64,000 nucleotides of DNA. Source: Mucilaginibacter xinganensis (GTDB lineage: Bacteria > Bacteroidota > Bacteroidia > Sphingobacteriales > Sphingobacteriaceae). Location: contig NZ_CP022743.1 of assembly GCF_002257585.1 (NCBI RefSeq), forward strand, positions 1,426,001 through 1,490,000, given 5' to 3'. A program made the translations under genes and the position numbers. Below, piece by piece: positions 32,372-40,555 of this stretch. How positions within the stretch are numbered: the stretch's first letter is position 1; each line of letters opens with the position of its first letter. Below the pieces are notes generated by a model that was not told the origin of the DNA, did no database searches, and worked only from the letters and a program-made list of their open reading frames with translations.

Positions 32372-32989
32372 TTAAAAGTTTATTTCAGGTATTGTAAATT
32401 GCTGGTTTATCTGGCTTATAAAAGCCAATACTTCATCATGCCCAAGCTGCGTTTCGGCAGATGTTAAAAAATGCTTTGGTACTTCTTCAAAAGTCTCTAA
32501 AAGCGCTTTGCGGAATTTGGCGATGTTCTGATCTGTTTTTATAGACGATTGCTTATCTGCTTTGGTAAATACCAGTACAAACGATAAGCCTTTTTCACCA
32601 AGCCAGTTACAAAACTCTATGTCTATTTTTTGCGGCTCAAGGCGGCTGTCAATCAGCACCATTACACATTGCAGGCTTTCGCGCTTATCAAGATAGGTAT
32701 GAATGAATTTGCTCCAGTCGGCTTTTTTGCTTTTTGAGGCACGGGCATAACCGTAGCCCGGCAAATCCACAATATACCAGTTGTCATTTATTAAAAAATG
32801 GTTAATGAGCTGCGTTTTACCAGGGGTTTGCGAAGTTTTAGCCAGGCCTTTTTTACCGGCAAGCATATTAATGAGGGATGATTTACCCACGTTTGACCTG
32901 CCTATAAAAGCATACTCAGCCTTTACAGGCGGCGGTAGCTTGGAGATCTGGGTGTTGCTGCAAATAAACTCGGCTGATTTAACGATCAT
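32372..32989 (-). CDS. engB: Ribosome biogenesis GTP-binding protein YihA/YsxC
   Basis: A 205-residue GTPase acting in late 50S assembly. G1 is GRSNVGKSSLINML, G2/G3 are TPGKTQLINHF and DLPGYGYA, and G4 is FTKADK. Full length. TACCTTTG lies 5 nt before the ATG, predicting a leaderless transcript. The OsmC gene follows 12 nt later. Confidence 0.98.
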   Translation of the reverse strand: MIVKSAEFICSNTQISKLPPPVKAEYAFIGRSNVGKSSLINMLAGKKGLAKTSQTPGKTQLINHFLINDNWYIVDLPGYGYARASKSKKADWSKFIHTYLDKRESLQCVMVLIDSRLEPQKIDIEFCNWLGEKGLSFVLVFTKADKQSSIKTDQNIAKFRKALLETFEEVPKHFLTSAETQLGHDEVLAFISQINQQFTIPEINF

Positions 32990-32994
32990 AGGCG

Positions 32995-33002
32995 CAAAGG
33001 TA
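32995..33002 (-). promoter_or_regulatory. TACCTTTG element 5 nt before the engB ATG
   Basis: On the minus strand it matches TAnnTTTG, with CGCCT to the ATG. No -33 TTTG is found at the usual distance. Confidence 0.5.
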
Positions 33003-33108
33003 GGGATTTTTGTTTGAGAGATTTTGGATTGAGATTTAACACAAGAACAATTTATAGCTGTAAATGTTCATTTTACAATCATCAAACAAAACAGCCGCAT
33101 CTATTTTG

Positions 33109-33116
33109 TAAATTTG
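33109..33116 (+). promoter_or_regulatory. TAAATTTG -7 element of the VOC gene
   Basis: It matches TAnnTTTG, 20 nt before the ATG at 33137. The -33 region is not convincing. Confidence 0.4.
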
Positions 33117-33136
33117 ATGTTTAAACATATAATTAC

Positions 33137-33622
33137 ATGGAAGCATATAAAATACCGGCACAAACCCGCATAGGGCATGTGCATTTAAAAGTAAGCGATC
33201 TGCAAAAGTCGCTTGATTTTTACAGCGGACTGCTGGGTTTCGATAAGATGATGCTTTATGGCGACCAGGCCGCTTTTATTTCCGCCGGTGGATACCATCA
33301 CCATATTGGCTTAAACACCTGGCACAGTAAAGGGGCTCCGCATGCGCCTGAATATGCACCCGGTTTATATCATACCGCAATTTTGTATCCTGAACGTAAA
33401 GACCTGGCTGTTATATTACAACGATTAATAGACGCCAAATACCCTATCACCGGCGCGTCTGATCATGGAGTATCTGAAGCTATTTATTTGGATGATCCGG
33501 ATGGCAATGGTGTTGAACTGTACTGGGACCGCCCCCGCGAACAATGGCCGGTTGATGAAAATGGTGATTTAACGATGTTTACGAGGCGGCTGGATATGGA
33601 AGGTTTGCTGGCAGAGAAGTAA
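33137..33622 (+). CDS. VOC family protein (glyoxalase/dioxygenase-like)
   Basis: A 161-residue vicinal-oxygen-chelate protein with two beta-alpha-beta-beta-beta units. Candidate metal ligands are His in RIGHVHLKV, His in GLYHTAILYP and Glu in GNGVELYWDRP. The pattern resembles catechol 2,3-dioxygenase-like VOC enzymes, but the reaction cannot be fixed from sequence. It stands alone with its own promoter-like element. Confidence 0.9.
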   Translation: MEAYKIPAQTRIGHVHLKVSDLQKSLDFYSGLLGFDKMMLYGDQAAFISAGGYHHHIGLNTWHSKGAPHAPEYAPGLYHTAILYPERKDLAVILQRLIDAKYPITGASDHGVSEAIYLDDPDGNGVELYWDRPREQWPVDENGDLTMFTRRLDMEGLLAEK

Positions 33623-33651
33623 GCAGAGAAGTAAATTAGGATTTATGAAAT

Positions 33652-33687
33652 AAAAAACGTCATGCCTTAATGTTTCAGCATGACGTT
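33652..33687 (-). terminator. Intrinsic terminator downstream of the DUF1080 gene
   Basis: AACGTCATGC (33656-33665) pairs with GCATGACGTT (33678-33687). On the minus strand the stem is followed by a short T-run (33655-33652). It lies 11 nt after the DUF1080 stop. Confidence 0.85.
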
Positions 33688-33698
33688 GAATGATTCCT

Positions 33699-34376
33699 TT
33701 ACAGCTCTTTTATTGTTATATTCTTAAAATAGGCTTTGTGCCCATGATCCTGCAAAGCTATGTGGCCGGTTTTAGCGGCGCCGTAGTCGGGATAGTCTTT
33801 CCATTTGCCTTCGGCTTTTTTCTTGTTCCAGTCGGCATCCCATGCCTGGAAGTATAAAATCTTTTTGCCGTTAAGCCAATGTTCAACACGGCCTTTGTTA
33901 AAAATAATTTTGCTGGTGTTCCATTCGCCCACAGGTTTTAACATTTTCTGATCGTTTGGCAGGTGCATCGCGTAGTCGCAGCCGGTTTTTTGCCATTCTT
34001 CCAGTTTATCAGGCCAGCCGGTATCGTCTATCAGTTGGTACTCGGGGCCGGTTTCATAAGTCGCATGGTATTTCGGGTCTTCAACCACATGGTAAATAAC
34101 CCCGCTGTTGCTGCCTTTATCAATTTTCCAATCCCACGACAGTTCAAAATTGGTGTATTGTTTATCGGTAACAATATCGCCGCCGGTATCGCCATTGGCG
34201 GCGCCCTGGCAAACCAAGGCGCCATCAACAATGGTCCAGTTTTTTACTTCGCCTGTTTTGTTAAAGCCGTGCCAGCCTTTAAGGCTTTTGCCATCAAACA
34301 AGCTGGTTTTTGTTTGAGCAAAAGCATGCGAGCCGATGAGGCCCGCAGCTATCATTAATATACTTAATTTCTTCAT
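33699..34376 (-). CDS. Secreted DUF1080 (3-keto-disaccharide hydrolase/GH16-like) protein
   Basis: A 225-residue protein with a signal peptide (MKKLSILMIAAGLIGSHAFA) and a DUF1080 jelly-roll: TSLFDGKSLKGWHGF, ELSWDWKIDKGSNSGVIYHV, GPEYQLIDDTGWPD and GHIALQDHGHKAYFKNI at the end. Family members include 3-keto-glycoside hydrolases. It follows a twin-arginine Gfo/Idh/MocA oxidoreductase gene by 77 nt, a partnership seen often in this phylum, where the dehydrogenase oxidises sugars at C3 and the hydrolase cleaves the product. The substrate is unknown. Confidence 0.9.
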   Translation of the reverse strand: MKKLSILMIAAGLIGSHAFAQTKTSLFDGKSLKGWHGFNKTGEVKNWTIVDGALVCQGAANGDTGGDIVTDKQYTNFELSWDWKIDKGSNSGVIYHVVEDPKYHATYETGPEYQLIDDTGWPDKLEEWQKTGCDYAMHLPNDQKMLKPVGEWNTSKIIFNKGRVEHWLNGKKILYFQAWDADWNKKKAEGKWKDYPDYGAAKTGHIALQDHGHKAYFKNITIKEL

Positions 34377-34453
34377 TTTGTTATTTAAGTTGTTGTAAGG
34401 CCGAAGCGTTATAGCTGTTTTTGCTTAGCTAACTATATCCTGGCAGCCGGTCA

Positions 34454-35821
34454 TTAAACCTTTTTGATCATCTTTTCCGGATCCCAAAACATGGGCTGGT
34501 TTTTAAAATAGCTATCGTTACACAACAACGCAGGCGCAGCGGCACGGTAGCCAAATGTTGCATCCTCAGTTACTTTGCCATTGGTGCGAATAGCGGTAAT
34601 AAAGTTGTTCATGTGGTCGTAAGAACCGCCTAAATAGCCTTTATCGGCTTCGTATGCAATTTCTTCGGGCGGCATCATTTTTTTTCGTTCAGGGTTACGG
34701 TCGCCGCTTTGCCTTAATTTTTCAAGATAAAAGGGATCATCAGAAGCGAAAACCTTATTTCTTTTCAGCACTACCTTATCCCAGGTAACGTCCATAGCGC
34801 CTTCGCTGCCTACCAGGCGCAGGTAAGTTGTGCCGCTGGTGCCATCAACAAAGTTGCAGCGCAATGAAAGGTTAAATGCAGGGTGCATAGCGTTTTTGGC
34901 ATAATCAAAAGTTCCCAGCAAAACGTCAGGCACTTCACGGCCATCGTTCCAGAAACGCAAACCTCCCGAGGCATAGATCTTCTCGGGCCCGTGTGAGCCG
35001 GTTACAAAATGCAGGCTGCTGAACAGGTGAACAAAAAGATCGCCGGCCATACCAGTGCCGTAATCGGTGTAATTTCTCCATCTAAAAAAACGCTTTTCAT
35101 CAAACGGGCGTTTGTGGGTATTGCTTACGTAAGTATCCCAGTCAACCGTTCGCGGCGATGCATCCGCAGGGATGGGATATTGCCATACTTCAACCGGGCC
35201 TCGCCTTGCCCAAAAACCTTCGGCGTAATTAAGCTGGCCAATTGCGCCGGCTGCCAGCAACTCGCGGGCTTTTTCGTTACCTAATGATGATACACCCTGG
35301 CTGCCTACCTGGAAAATTTTCCCGGTTTCCTTTTGTGCCTGGATAACGGCAGGGCCTTCGGTAATTGCGTGTACCATTGGTTTTTCACAATATACGTGTT
35401 TGCCTGCATGCATAGCATCAACAGAGATCTGCTCGTGCCAATGGTCAGGTGTGCCTATTATTACTGCATCAATATCTTTCCTGTTAAGTACTTCTTTATA
35501 AATTTTAGTTGTGAAAATATCGGCGCCCCATCGTTTTTTGGCGTCGGCCAGCCTGCCGTCGTATAAATCGCAAACGGCAATCAGTTTAACACCGGGAATC
35601 TGCAGCGCTACGTTGGTGTCTTCACTGCCTTGCCCGCCCGCACCTATCAGGGCAATATTGATCTGATCGTTGACGCTGATACCTGCCGGTCTTTTTAAAT
35701 AAGCAAATACATCGTTTTTTTTCTCAGCAGCAAATACACTTTGGCCTACAGCAACTGCCGCAGTGGCCGTGCCTAATTTTCTAAGAAAACTTCTGCGGGA
35801 CGGTTCTTCTTTTTCTTTCAT
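34454..35821 (-). CDS. Twin-arginine-exported Gfo/Idh/MocA oxidoreductase
   Basis: A 455-residue NAD(P)-dependent sugar oxidoreductase. The N-terminus holds a Tat signal (SRRSFLRKLGTATAAVAVG), so it is exported folded with cofactor. The Rossmann motif is ALIGAGGQGSED, and YCEKPMVHAITEG carries the catalytic-region EKP. GDLFVHLFSSLHFVTG is typical of the C-terminal sheet domain. It probably acts with the DUF1080 gene product downstream on a glycoside. Confidence 0.93.
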   Translation of the reverse strand: MKEKEEPSRRSFLRKLGTATAAVAVGQSVFAAEKKNDVFAYLKRPAGISVNDQINIALIGAGGQGSEDTNVALQIPGVKLIAVCDLYDGRLADAKKRWGADIFTTKIYKEVLNRKDIDAVIIGTPDHWHEQISVDAMHAGKHVYCEKPMVHAITEGPAVIQAQKETGKIFQVGSQGVSSLGNEKARELLAAGAIGQLNYAEGFWARRGPVEVWQYPIPADASPRTVDWDTYVSNTHKRPFDEKRFFRWRNYTDYGTGMAGDLFVHLFSSLHFVTGSHGPEKIYASGGLRFWNDGREVPDVLLGTFDYAKNAMHPAFNLSLRCNFVDGTSGTTYLRLVGSEGAMDVTWDKVVLKRNKVFASDDPFYLEKLRQSGDRNPERKKMMPPEEIAYEADKGYLGGSYDHMNNFITAIRTNGKVTEDATFGYRAAAPALLCNDSYFKNQPMFWDPEKMIKKV

Positions 35822-36039
35822 AATAAAAGTAACAGGGTTTGTTAGTAAGTAATGATAATAGGTTTTGGTGCATTTTAAAGGGGAAATGCATCAATAGCGA
35901 AAGGTATAATTTATATGGGAGATTTGAAAATAATTATAATAGGCAGCATTAACAGGTTTTAATAAAGCCCCGGCTATCTGTTAAAATGGAAGAGTTGATT
36001 AGCCGGTAGTTGCGTTAGGTTTTTGTGATATAGCTTGTT
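35822..36039. other. Intergenic region between the GNAT and Gfo/Idh genes
   Basis: About 220 bp with no gene or strong palindrome that I can support. It should hold the Gfo/Idh promoter on the minus strand. Confidence 0.4.
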
Positions 36040-36450
36040 TTATTTCAGGCGTTTTTCTAAAATAATATAACTGCCCTTTCTGTCCAGTTCATGAAAACCT
36101 GCTCTTCTGCATGTATTTATTGCCGGTGTGTTATTTTCTTTTACCTCGGTAAGGCACCTTTCAAACCCTTTATGCACCAAATCAGTTAAAAAAAACTCCA
36201 TCAGCCTTCGGCCGTATCCCATTCTTCGTACCAATGGCGAGACTACTGTCATTGACAGGAAACCGGTTTTGCTTTCATAATCATTAGCATAGCCAGCCAG
36301 GAAAGCCTGCAATTCGCCCTTTTCGGTAATGGTTATAATGCATCCCTTGTCAGTTATTTTATCAATATAGGCGTTTAAATCGGCCATCTCATACGTTCCA
36401 CTGCCGTCGTTGATCAACGGGTGCATCATATTGTAAATTTTGGTTTTCAT
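36040..36450 (-). CDS. GNAT family N-acetyltransferase
   Basis: A 136-residue acyl-CoA-dependent acetyltransferase. The acetyl-CoA pyrophosphate loop is LVRRMGYGRRLMEFFL; EVKENNTPAINTCRRAGFHE follows in the usual place. The acceptor is unknown. It is a single gene on the minus strand. Confidence 0.92.
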   Translation of the reverse strand: MKTKIYNMMHPLINDGSGTYEMADLNAYIDKITDKGCIITITEKGELQAFLAGYANDYESKTGFLSMTVVSPLVRRMGYGRRLMEFFLTDLVHKGFERCLTEVKENNTPAINTCRRAGFHELDRKGSYIILEKRLK

Positions 36451-36623
36451 GCTGCTTTAGGTTTGCTGTACAATTTAGTCCAATATTTTTAAATATTAAA
36501 ATAAATACCTCGTCCTGAGTTTATTATGGTGTTAGGTAGTGTTTTCTGTCTTTTAGCGGTCATTATTTAACTATGACCCCATCATCTGTATAACCCCGCT
36601 TAATTCAATCAGCCAATAATAAT

Positions 36624-36631
36624 TATCTTTG
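36624..36631 (+). promoter_or_regulatory. TATCTTTG element 7 nt before the ubiE ATG
   Basis: It matches TAnnTTTG and lies 7 nt before the ATG at 36639, predicting a nearly leaderless ubiE-porT transcript. No clear -33 box. Confidence 0.5.
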
Positions 36632-36638
36632 CTGCCCG

Positions 36639-37370
36639 ATGAGCAAAATAATAACTCCGTACACCGATCAGCAAGGCACCAAAAAAGAGCAGGTAGCCGA
36701 TATGTTTAATAACATTTCAAAAACCTATGATTTCCTGAATCATTTTTTATCGCTGGGCATAGATATCATCTGGCGCAAAAAGGCGATAAACGAATTGAAA
36801 AAGGATCAGCCTAAATTAATACTGGATGTAGCCACCGGTACCGGCGATTTTGCTTTTGAGGCGCTAACCATATTAAAGCCCGAAAAAATAATAGGGGTTG
36901 ATATTTCAAAGGGCATGCTCAGCATCGCGCAGCAAAAAATAGATAAACGTAAATTGGGCGATAAATTTGAAGTAAAGCTGGGCGACTCAGAAAAACTTCC
37001 TTTTGATGCAGACGGGTTTGATGCCGTTACCGTGGCGTATGGCGTACGTAATTTTGAGAACCTTGAAACCGGCCTGGCCGATATTCACCGGGTATTAAAA
37101 CCGGGCGGTAAAGCGGTAGTGCTTGAGTTTTCAAAACCCAAAGCATTCCCTGTAAAACAGCTTTATAATTTCTATTTTAACTATATTACACCCGGAATTG
37201 GTAAATTATTTTCAAAAGATGCAAGGGCTTACACTTATTTGCCTGAATCGGTAGCGGCTTTTCCTGATGGGAAAACTTTTACTGCCTTAATGGATAAAGT
37301 AGGCTTTAAACATACCAAACACAGGCCTTTGGCGTTTGGTATTTGTTCAATTTACACGGGTATTAAATGA
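36639..37370 (+). CDS. ubiE: Demethylmenaquinone methyltransferase UbiE/MenG
   Basis: A 243-residue SAM-dependent methyltransferase of the last step in menaquinone synthesis. ISKTYDFLNHFLSLGIDIIW is the UbiE start block, VATGTGDFAFEAL is the SAM motif, and VTVAYGVRNFENLETGLADI and RVLKPGGKAVVLEFSKPK follow. Its menaquinone would feed complex I (nuo genes at 50792). It overlaps porT by 4 bp (ATGA), a pairing conserved in this phylum. Confidence 0.97.
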   Translation: MSKIITPYTDQQGTKKEQVADMFNNISKTYDFLNHFLSLGIDIIWRKKAINELKKDQPKLILDVATGTGDFAFEALTILKPEKIIGVDISKGMLSIAQQKIDKRKLGDKFEVKLGDSEKLPFDADGFDAVTVAYGVRNFENLETGLADIHRVLKPGGKAVVLEFSKPKAFPVKQLYNFYFNYITPGIGKLFSKDARAYTYLPESVAAFPDGKTFTALMDKVGFKHTKHRPLAFGICSIYTGIK

Positions 37371-38101
37371 GTAAAAACCGTTACCTCATTATATTTTTGT
37401 TGGTATTTTGCAGTAATACGTTACTGGCGCAGGTACCGGCATGGGGTGGCGGGGCAGATTTAACCGACCTTAGTTTTGGTTTCACCTTTTCATACGTAAA
37501 CAGCTATTATAAAATTGATAAAAAGCCCGGCTGGCGCAGTCCTTTTTTTGACCCGGGCGTAAACCGCAACATAACAGATTCGTTAAAAAGCATCGGTTCA
37601 AAAAGCTCACCTGGTTTTGCAGTTGGTTTTATAACCCGGTACAGGCTTACAGATCATATTGAGGCCCGGATAACCCCATCGCTGATTTTTGCCGACAAAT
37701 CATTAACTTATACCTATCCCAATGCGCAGGATAATGTTACCAAGCAGGTACAAACCACAACGGTAGATTTCCCTTTAGAGTTTAAGCTAAAATCAGACCG
37801 GATAGGTAATTTCAGGGCTTATATAATGGGAGGGGCTAAATATTCGCTGGCCATAGGCTCAAAAAAAAATGCTGATGCCGGGCTAGACCCGCTGGATAAG
37901 CTGGTTAAAAACGTTGGCGGCTACGGATCGTACGAAGCCGGGCTGGGCTGCGATATCTATTTTGAATTTTTTAAACTTTCGCCCGAAATAAAGATTGCCA
38001 ACTCCCTGGGTAATGTGCTTGTTCCGGAAAATCACCCATATTCCAGCCCCATTAATAAGTTGGGGGTGCATACCCTAATGTTTAGCCTGTATTTTGAATG
38101 A
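37367..38101 (+). CDS. porT: PorT-like outer-membrane protein of the type IX secretion system
   Basis: A 244-residue protein with a signal peptide (MSKNRYLIIFLLVFCSNTLL, cut near AQ) and a beta-barrel ending in MFSLYFE. LSFGFTFSYVNSYYKI and RNITDSLKSIGSKSSPGFAV with NVGGYGSYEAGLGCDIYFEF fit PorT. PorT is needed for T9SS secretion in Porphyromonas and gliding in Flavobacterium. The ATG overlaps the ubiE stop (ATGA). T9SS cargo is represented by the fragment at the left edge of the window. Confidence 0.88.
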   Translation: MSKNRYLIIFLLVFCSNTLLAQVPAWGGGADLTDLSFGFTFSYVNSYYKIDKKPGWRSPFFDPGVNRNITDSLKSIGSKSSPGFAVGFITRYRLTDHIEARITPSLIFADKSLTYTYPNAQDNVTKQVQTTTVDFPLEFKLKSDRIGNFRAYIMGGAKYSLAIGSKKNADAGLDPLDKLVKNVGGYGSYEAGLGCDIYFEFFKLSPEIKIANSLGNVLVPENHPYSSPINKLGVHTLMFSLYFE

Positions 38102-38259
38102 CCACGTTTCTGAGTTTTATGCACCCAATCCTGTGTGCCATATTAATGCCGGTACCTTGTCATAACGCATTGGCTATTGCTTAAATGCCAATTGATTGCC
38201 AATAAATGACAACTTATTGGTGTTAAAAACATAATTTCGCTGCAATAGTTAATCTACAC

Positions 38260-39018
38260 ATGACTAAAATTGCATTAATAACAGGAGCTACCTCGGGGAT
38301 AGGCGAGGCCTGCGCCCATTTGTTTGCCCGGGAAAACTACAACCTGGTGCTCACCGGCAGAAGAATTGATCGGCTTGAAAAACTGGCAAAGAAGCTTAAT
38401 GATAAGTATAATGTTGAAGTTGCTGTTTCGCAATTTGATGTTAGGAATCGGGGAGACGTTGCTGAAAACCTTGAAAACCTGCCCGCCAAATGGAAACACG
38501 TGGATGTGCTGGTAAACAATGCCGGCCTGAGCCAGGGGCTTGATCCTATTCAAAAAGGTGACCTGGACGACTGGGATACCATGATTGATACCAATATTAA
38601 AGGCTTGCTGTATGTAAGTAAAATAGTTGCCAACTGGATGATTGATAACAAAAAGGGGCACATTGTTAATATCGGATCAATTGCGGGTAAGGAGGTTTAT
38701 GCAAATGGTAACGTATATTGTGCAACCAAACATGCGGTTGATGCCCTTAATAAAGGGATGCGTATTGATTTGCTGCCGTATGGCATAAAGGTTACGGCAA
38801 TACACCCCGGAGCAGTTGAAACAGAGTTTTCAGAAGTTAGGTTTAAGGGTGATAAGGAAAGGGCAAAGAAGGTTTATGATGGTTTTGAACCTTTGGTTGC
38901 CGATGATATTGCGGAGACTATCTGGTTTGTGGTATCGCGCCCCAAACATGTTAACATTAACGATATGATTGTAATGCCTACCGCACAGGCAAACGCGGGA
39001 ACGATATTTAGAGGTTAG
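38260..39018 (+). CDS. Short-chain dehydrogenase/reductase (YdfG-like)
   Basis: A 252-residue classical SDR. TGATSGIGEACA binds NAD(P), NNAG lies in the core, and the Ser-Tyr-Lys triad is in NIGSIAGKEVYANGNVYCATKHAV. The pattern matches the YdfG-type 3-hydroxy acid/serine dehydrogenase group, but substrate prediction is uncertain. TAATTTCG lies 22 nt before the ATG. The stop codon (39016-39018) is also the beginning of an intergenic word repeat. Confidence 0.92.
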   Translation: MTKIALITGATSGIGEACAHLFARENYNLVLTGRRIDRLEKLAKKLNDKYNVEVAVSQFDVRNRGDVAENLENLPAKWKHVDVLVNNAGLSQGLDPIQKGDLDDWDTMIDTNIKGLLYVSKIVANWMIDNKKGHIVNIGSIAGKEVYANGNVYCATKHAVDALNKGMRIDLLPYGIKVTAIHPGAVETEFSEVRFKGDKERAKKVYDGFEPLVADDIAETIWFVVSRPKHVNINDMIVMPTAQANAGTIFRG

Positions 39019-39120
39019 AGAACGGTGATCAGAGATTAGGAAGCTTTGCTTCTGAAATAGGAGACCGGACAGCCGAAATAAAAAAAGACTTAATAATTCA
39101 ACCATCAGAAATTCGAAATA
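39013..39120. repeat. Word-repeat intergenic element between SDR and yqeY genes
   Basis: GGTTAGAGAACGGTGATCAGAGATTAGG (39013-39040) contains the word TGAT-AGAGATTAG found at 29656. GAAGC-TTT-GCTTC (39040-39052) is a small hairpin, and CCGAAAT/CAGAAATTCGAAAT (39083-39117) repeats the word of 15915. The element starts on the SDR stop codon and ends just before the next ATG. Confidence 0.55.
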
Positions 39121-39128
39121 AAAAATAT

Positions 39129-39578
39129 ATGTCACTCATTATTCAAATTGACCAGGATATAAAACAAGCAATGCTGGCTAAACAAGCAGACCGATTAAGA
39201 GGCCTGCGTGCAATTAAGTCTGCCTTGCTTTTGGCCCGTACCGAAAAGGGTGCTGCGGAGGAATTAACACCTGAAGCTGAAATTAAAGTTTTGCAAAAAT
39301 TGGTTAAGCAGCGCAAGGAATCGGCGGAGATCTACAAAACACAAAACCGTGAGGATTTGTACCAGATAGAGATGGATGAGATGCAGGTAATTGAACCTTA
39401 CCTGCCGGCGCAAATGTCCCGGTTTGAAATAGAGGGATATCTACAGGAGGTAATAAGCCGTATTGGTGCAACATCAGTAAGTGATATGGGCAGGGTGATG
39501 GGCATAGCCAATAAGGAACTGGCAGGCCAGGCCGATGGCCGCACGATATCAGAAGTGGTGAAGCAACTTTTGGGTTGA
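39129..39578 (+). CDS. GatB/YqeY domain protein
   Basis: A 149-residue helical protein of the YqeY family: IDQDIKQAMLAKQADRLRGL, LLLARTEKGAAEELTPEAEI, LQKLVKQRKESAEIYKTQNR and the C-terminal DMGRVMGIANKELAGQADGR. YqeY resembles the tRNA-binding tail of the GatB subunit of Asp/Glu-tRNA amidotransferase; its own role is not settled. The stop codon is part of the palindrome that follows. Confidence 0.93.
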   Translation: MSLIIQIDQDIKQAMLAKQADRLRGLRAIKSALLLARTEKGAAEELTPEAEIKVLQKLVKQRKESAEIYKTQNREDLYQIEMDEMQVIEPYLPAQMSRFEIEGYLQEVISRIGATSVSDMGRVMGIANKELAGQADGRTISEVVKQLLG

Positions 39579-39666
39579 TTAGGTTGATTAAGTGAGTGGT
39601 TGATTAGGTTTTAATATTAAACAACTTAATCTAACTCAATCAACCCAGTTAAACTTAATCAACTAA
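39572..39666. repeat. Word-built imperfect palindrome (GGTTGATTAAG vocabulary), starts on the yqeY stop
   Basis: GGGTTGATTAGGTTGATTAAGT (39572-39593) is mirrored by ACTTAATCTAACTCAATCAACCC (39622-39647) with two mismatches and one bulge; further TTGATTAGG and ACTTAATCAAC copies flank the loop. The TGA at 39576-39578 belongs to the left arm. It ends 117 nt before the alpha/beta hydrolase ATG. Confidence 0.8.
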
Positions 39667-39783
39667 ATAAACAATAAAACTTGCAGCTAACAAGCAATAA
39701 GCTATTTTTATAGCGAAAATATTTGATGTTACATTCCGGCTATTTGACGCCGGCTTTTTGAAATTTTAATTATATAAATTTAT

Positions 39784-40548
39784 ATGGATTTCGTGCTTAA
39801 AGAGGAACACGGTTTTAGTTATATCGATGAGGGCGAAGGCGAGGTTTTGTTATTGTTGCACGGCTTAATGGGTGCTTTAAGTAACTGGGATAAAGTAATT
39901 GAAGAATTTAGAGGGCAGTACCGGGTAATAATCCCCATTTTGCCGATATATGATTTGCCGCTATTAACTACAGGGGTAAAAAGTATGGCTAAGTATGTAC
40001 ACAAATTTGTAAAATATAAAAAGCTGACTGATATAACGCTGCTTGGTAATTCATTAGGCGGGCATGTGGGTTTAATATATGTACTCTCGCACCCAACGCT
40101 GGTTAAAGCTTTGGTGCTCACCGGTAGTTCAGGCTTATACGAAAATGCTTTTGGCGGATCGTTCCCGAGGCGCGAGAGTTACGATTTTGTTAAGGAAAAA
40201 GTAGAATATACATTTTATGACCCGGCTACGGCAACCAAAGAGCTGGTTGATGACGTATATCAAACTATAAACGACAGGCATAAGGTGATCAGGATCCTTG
40301 CGATGGCTAAATCGGCTATTCGTCATAATATGAACAAGGACCTGCATAAGATCCATATTCCTGTATCGTTAATATGGGGCAGGGATGATAAAATTACGCC
40401 GCCGGAAGTGGCTATTGAATTTAACCAGCAGTTGCCAGATTCGGAGCTGCACTGGATAGAAAAATGCGGGCACGCACCTATGATGGAGCAGCCCGATGAG
40501 TTTAATAAATATTTGAGGCTGTTTTTAGATAAAATAAAAGCTAAATAA
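39784..40548 (+). CDS. Alpha/beta hydrolase
   Basis: A 254-residue alpha/beta-hydrolase fold protein. The oxyanion segment LLLLHGLMGALSNW, nucleophile Ser90 in LLGNSLGGHVG, Asp in IWGRDDKITPPEVA and His in IEKCGHAPMMEQPDEF form the catalytic triad. The pattern resembles esterases and C-C-bond hydrolases of small acyl substrates. Eight nt separate it from the CBS gene downstream, so it may be the first gene of the envelope cluster. Confidence 0.92.
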   Translation: MDFVLKEEHGFSYIDEGEGEVLLLLHGLMGALSNWDKVIEEFRGQYRVIIPILPIYDLPLLTTGVKSMAKYVHKFVKYKKLTDITLLGNSLGGHVGLIYVLSHPTLVKALVLTGSSGLYENAFGGSFPRRESYDFVKEKVEYTFYDPATATKELVDDVYQTINDRHKVIRILAMAKSAIRHNMNKDLHKIHIPVSLIWGRDDKITPPEVAIEFNQQLPDSELHWIEKCGHAPMMEQPDEFNKYLRLFLDKIKAK

Positions 40549-40555
40549 ATTACGC

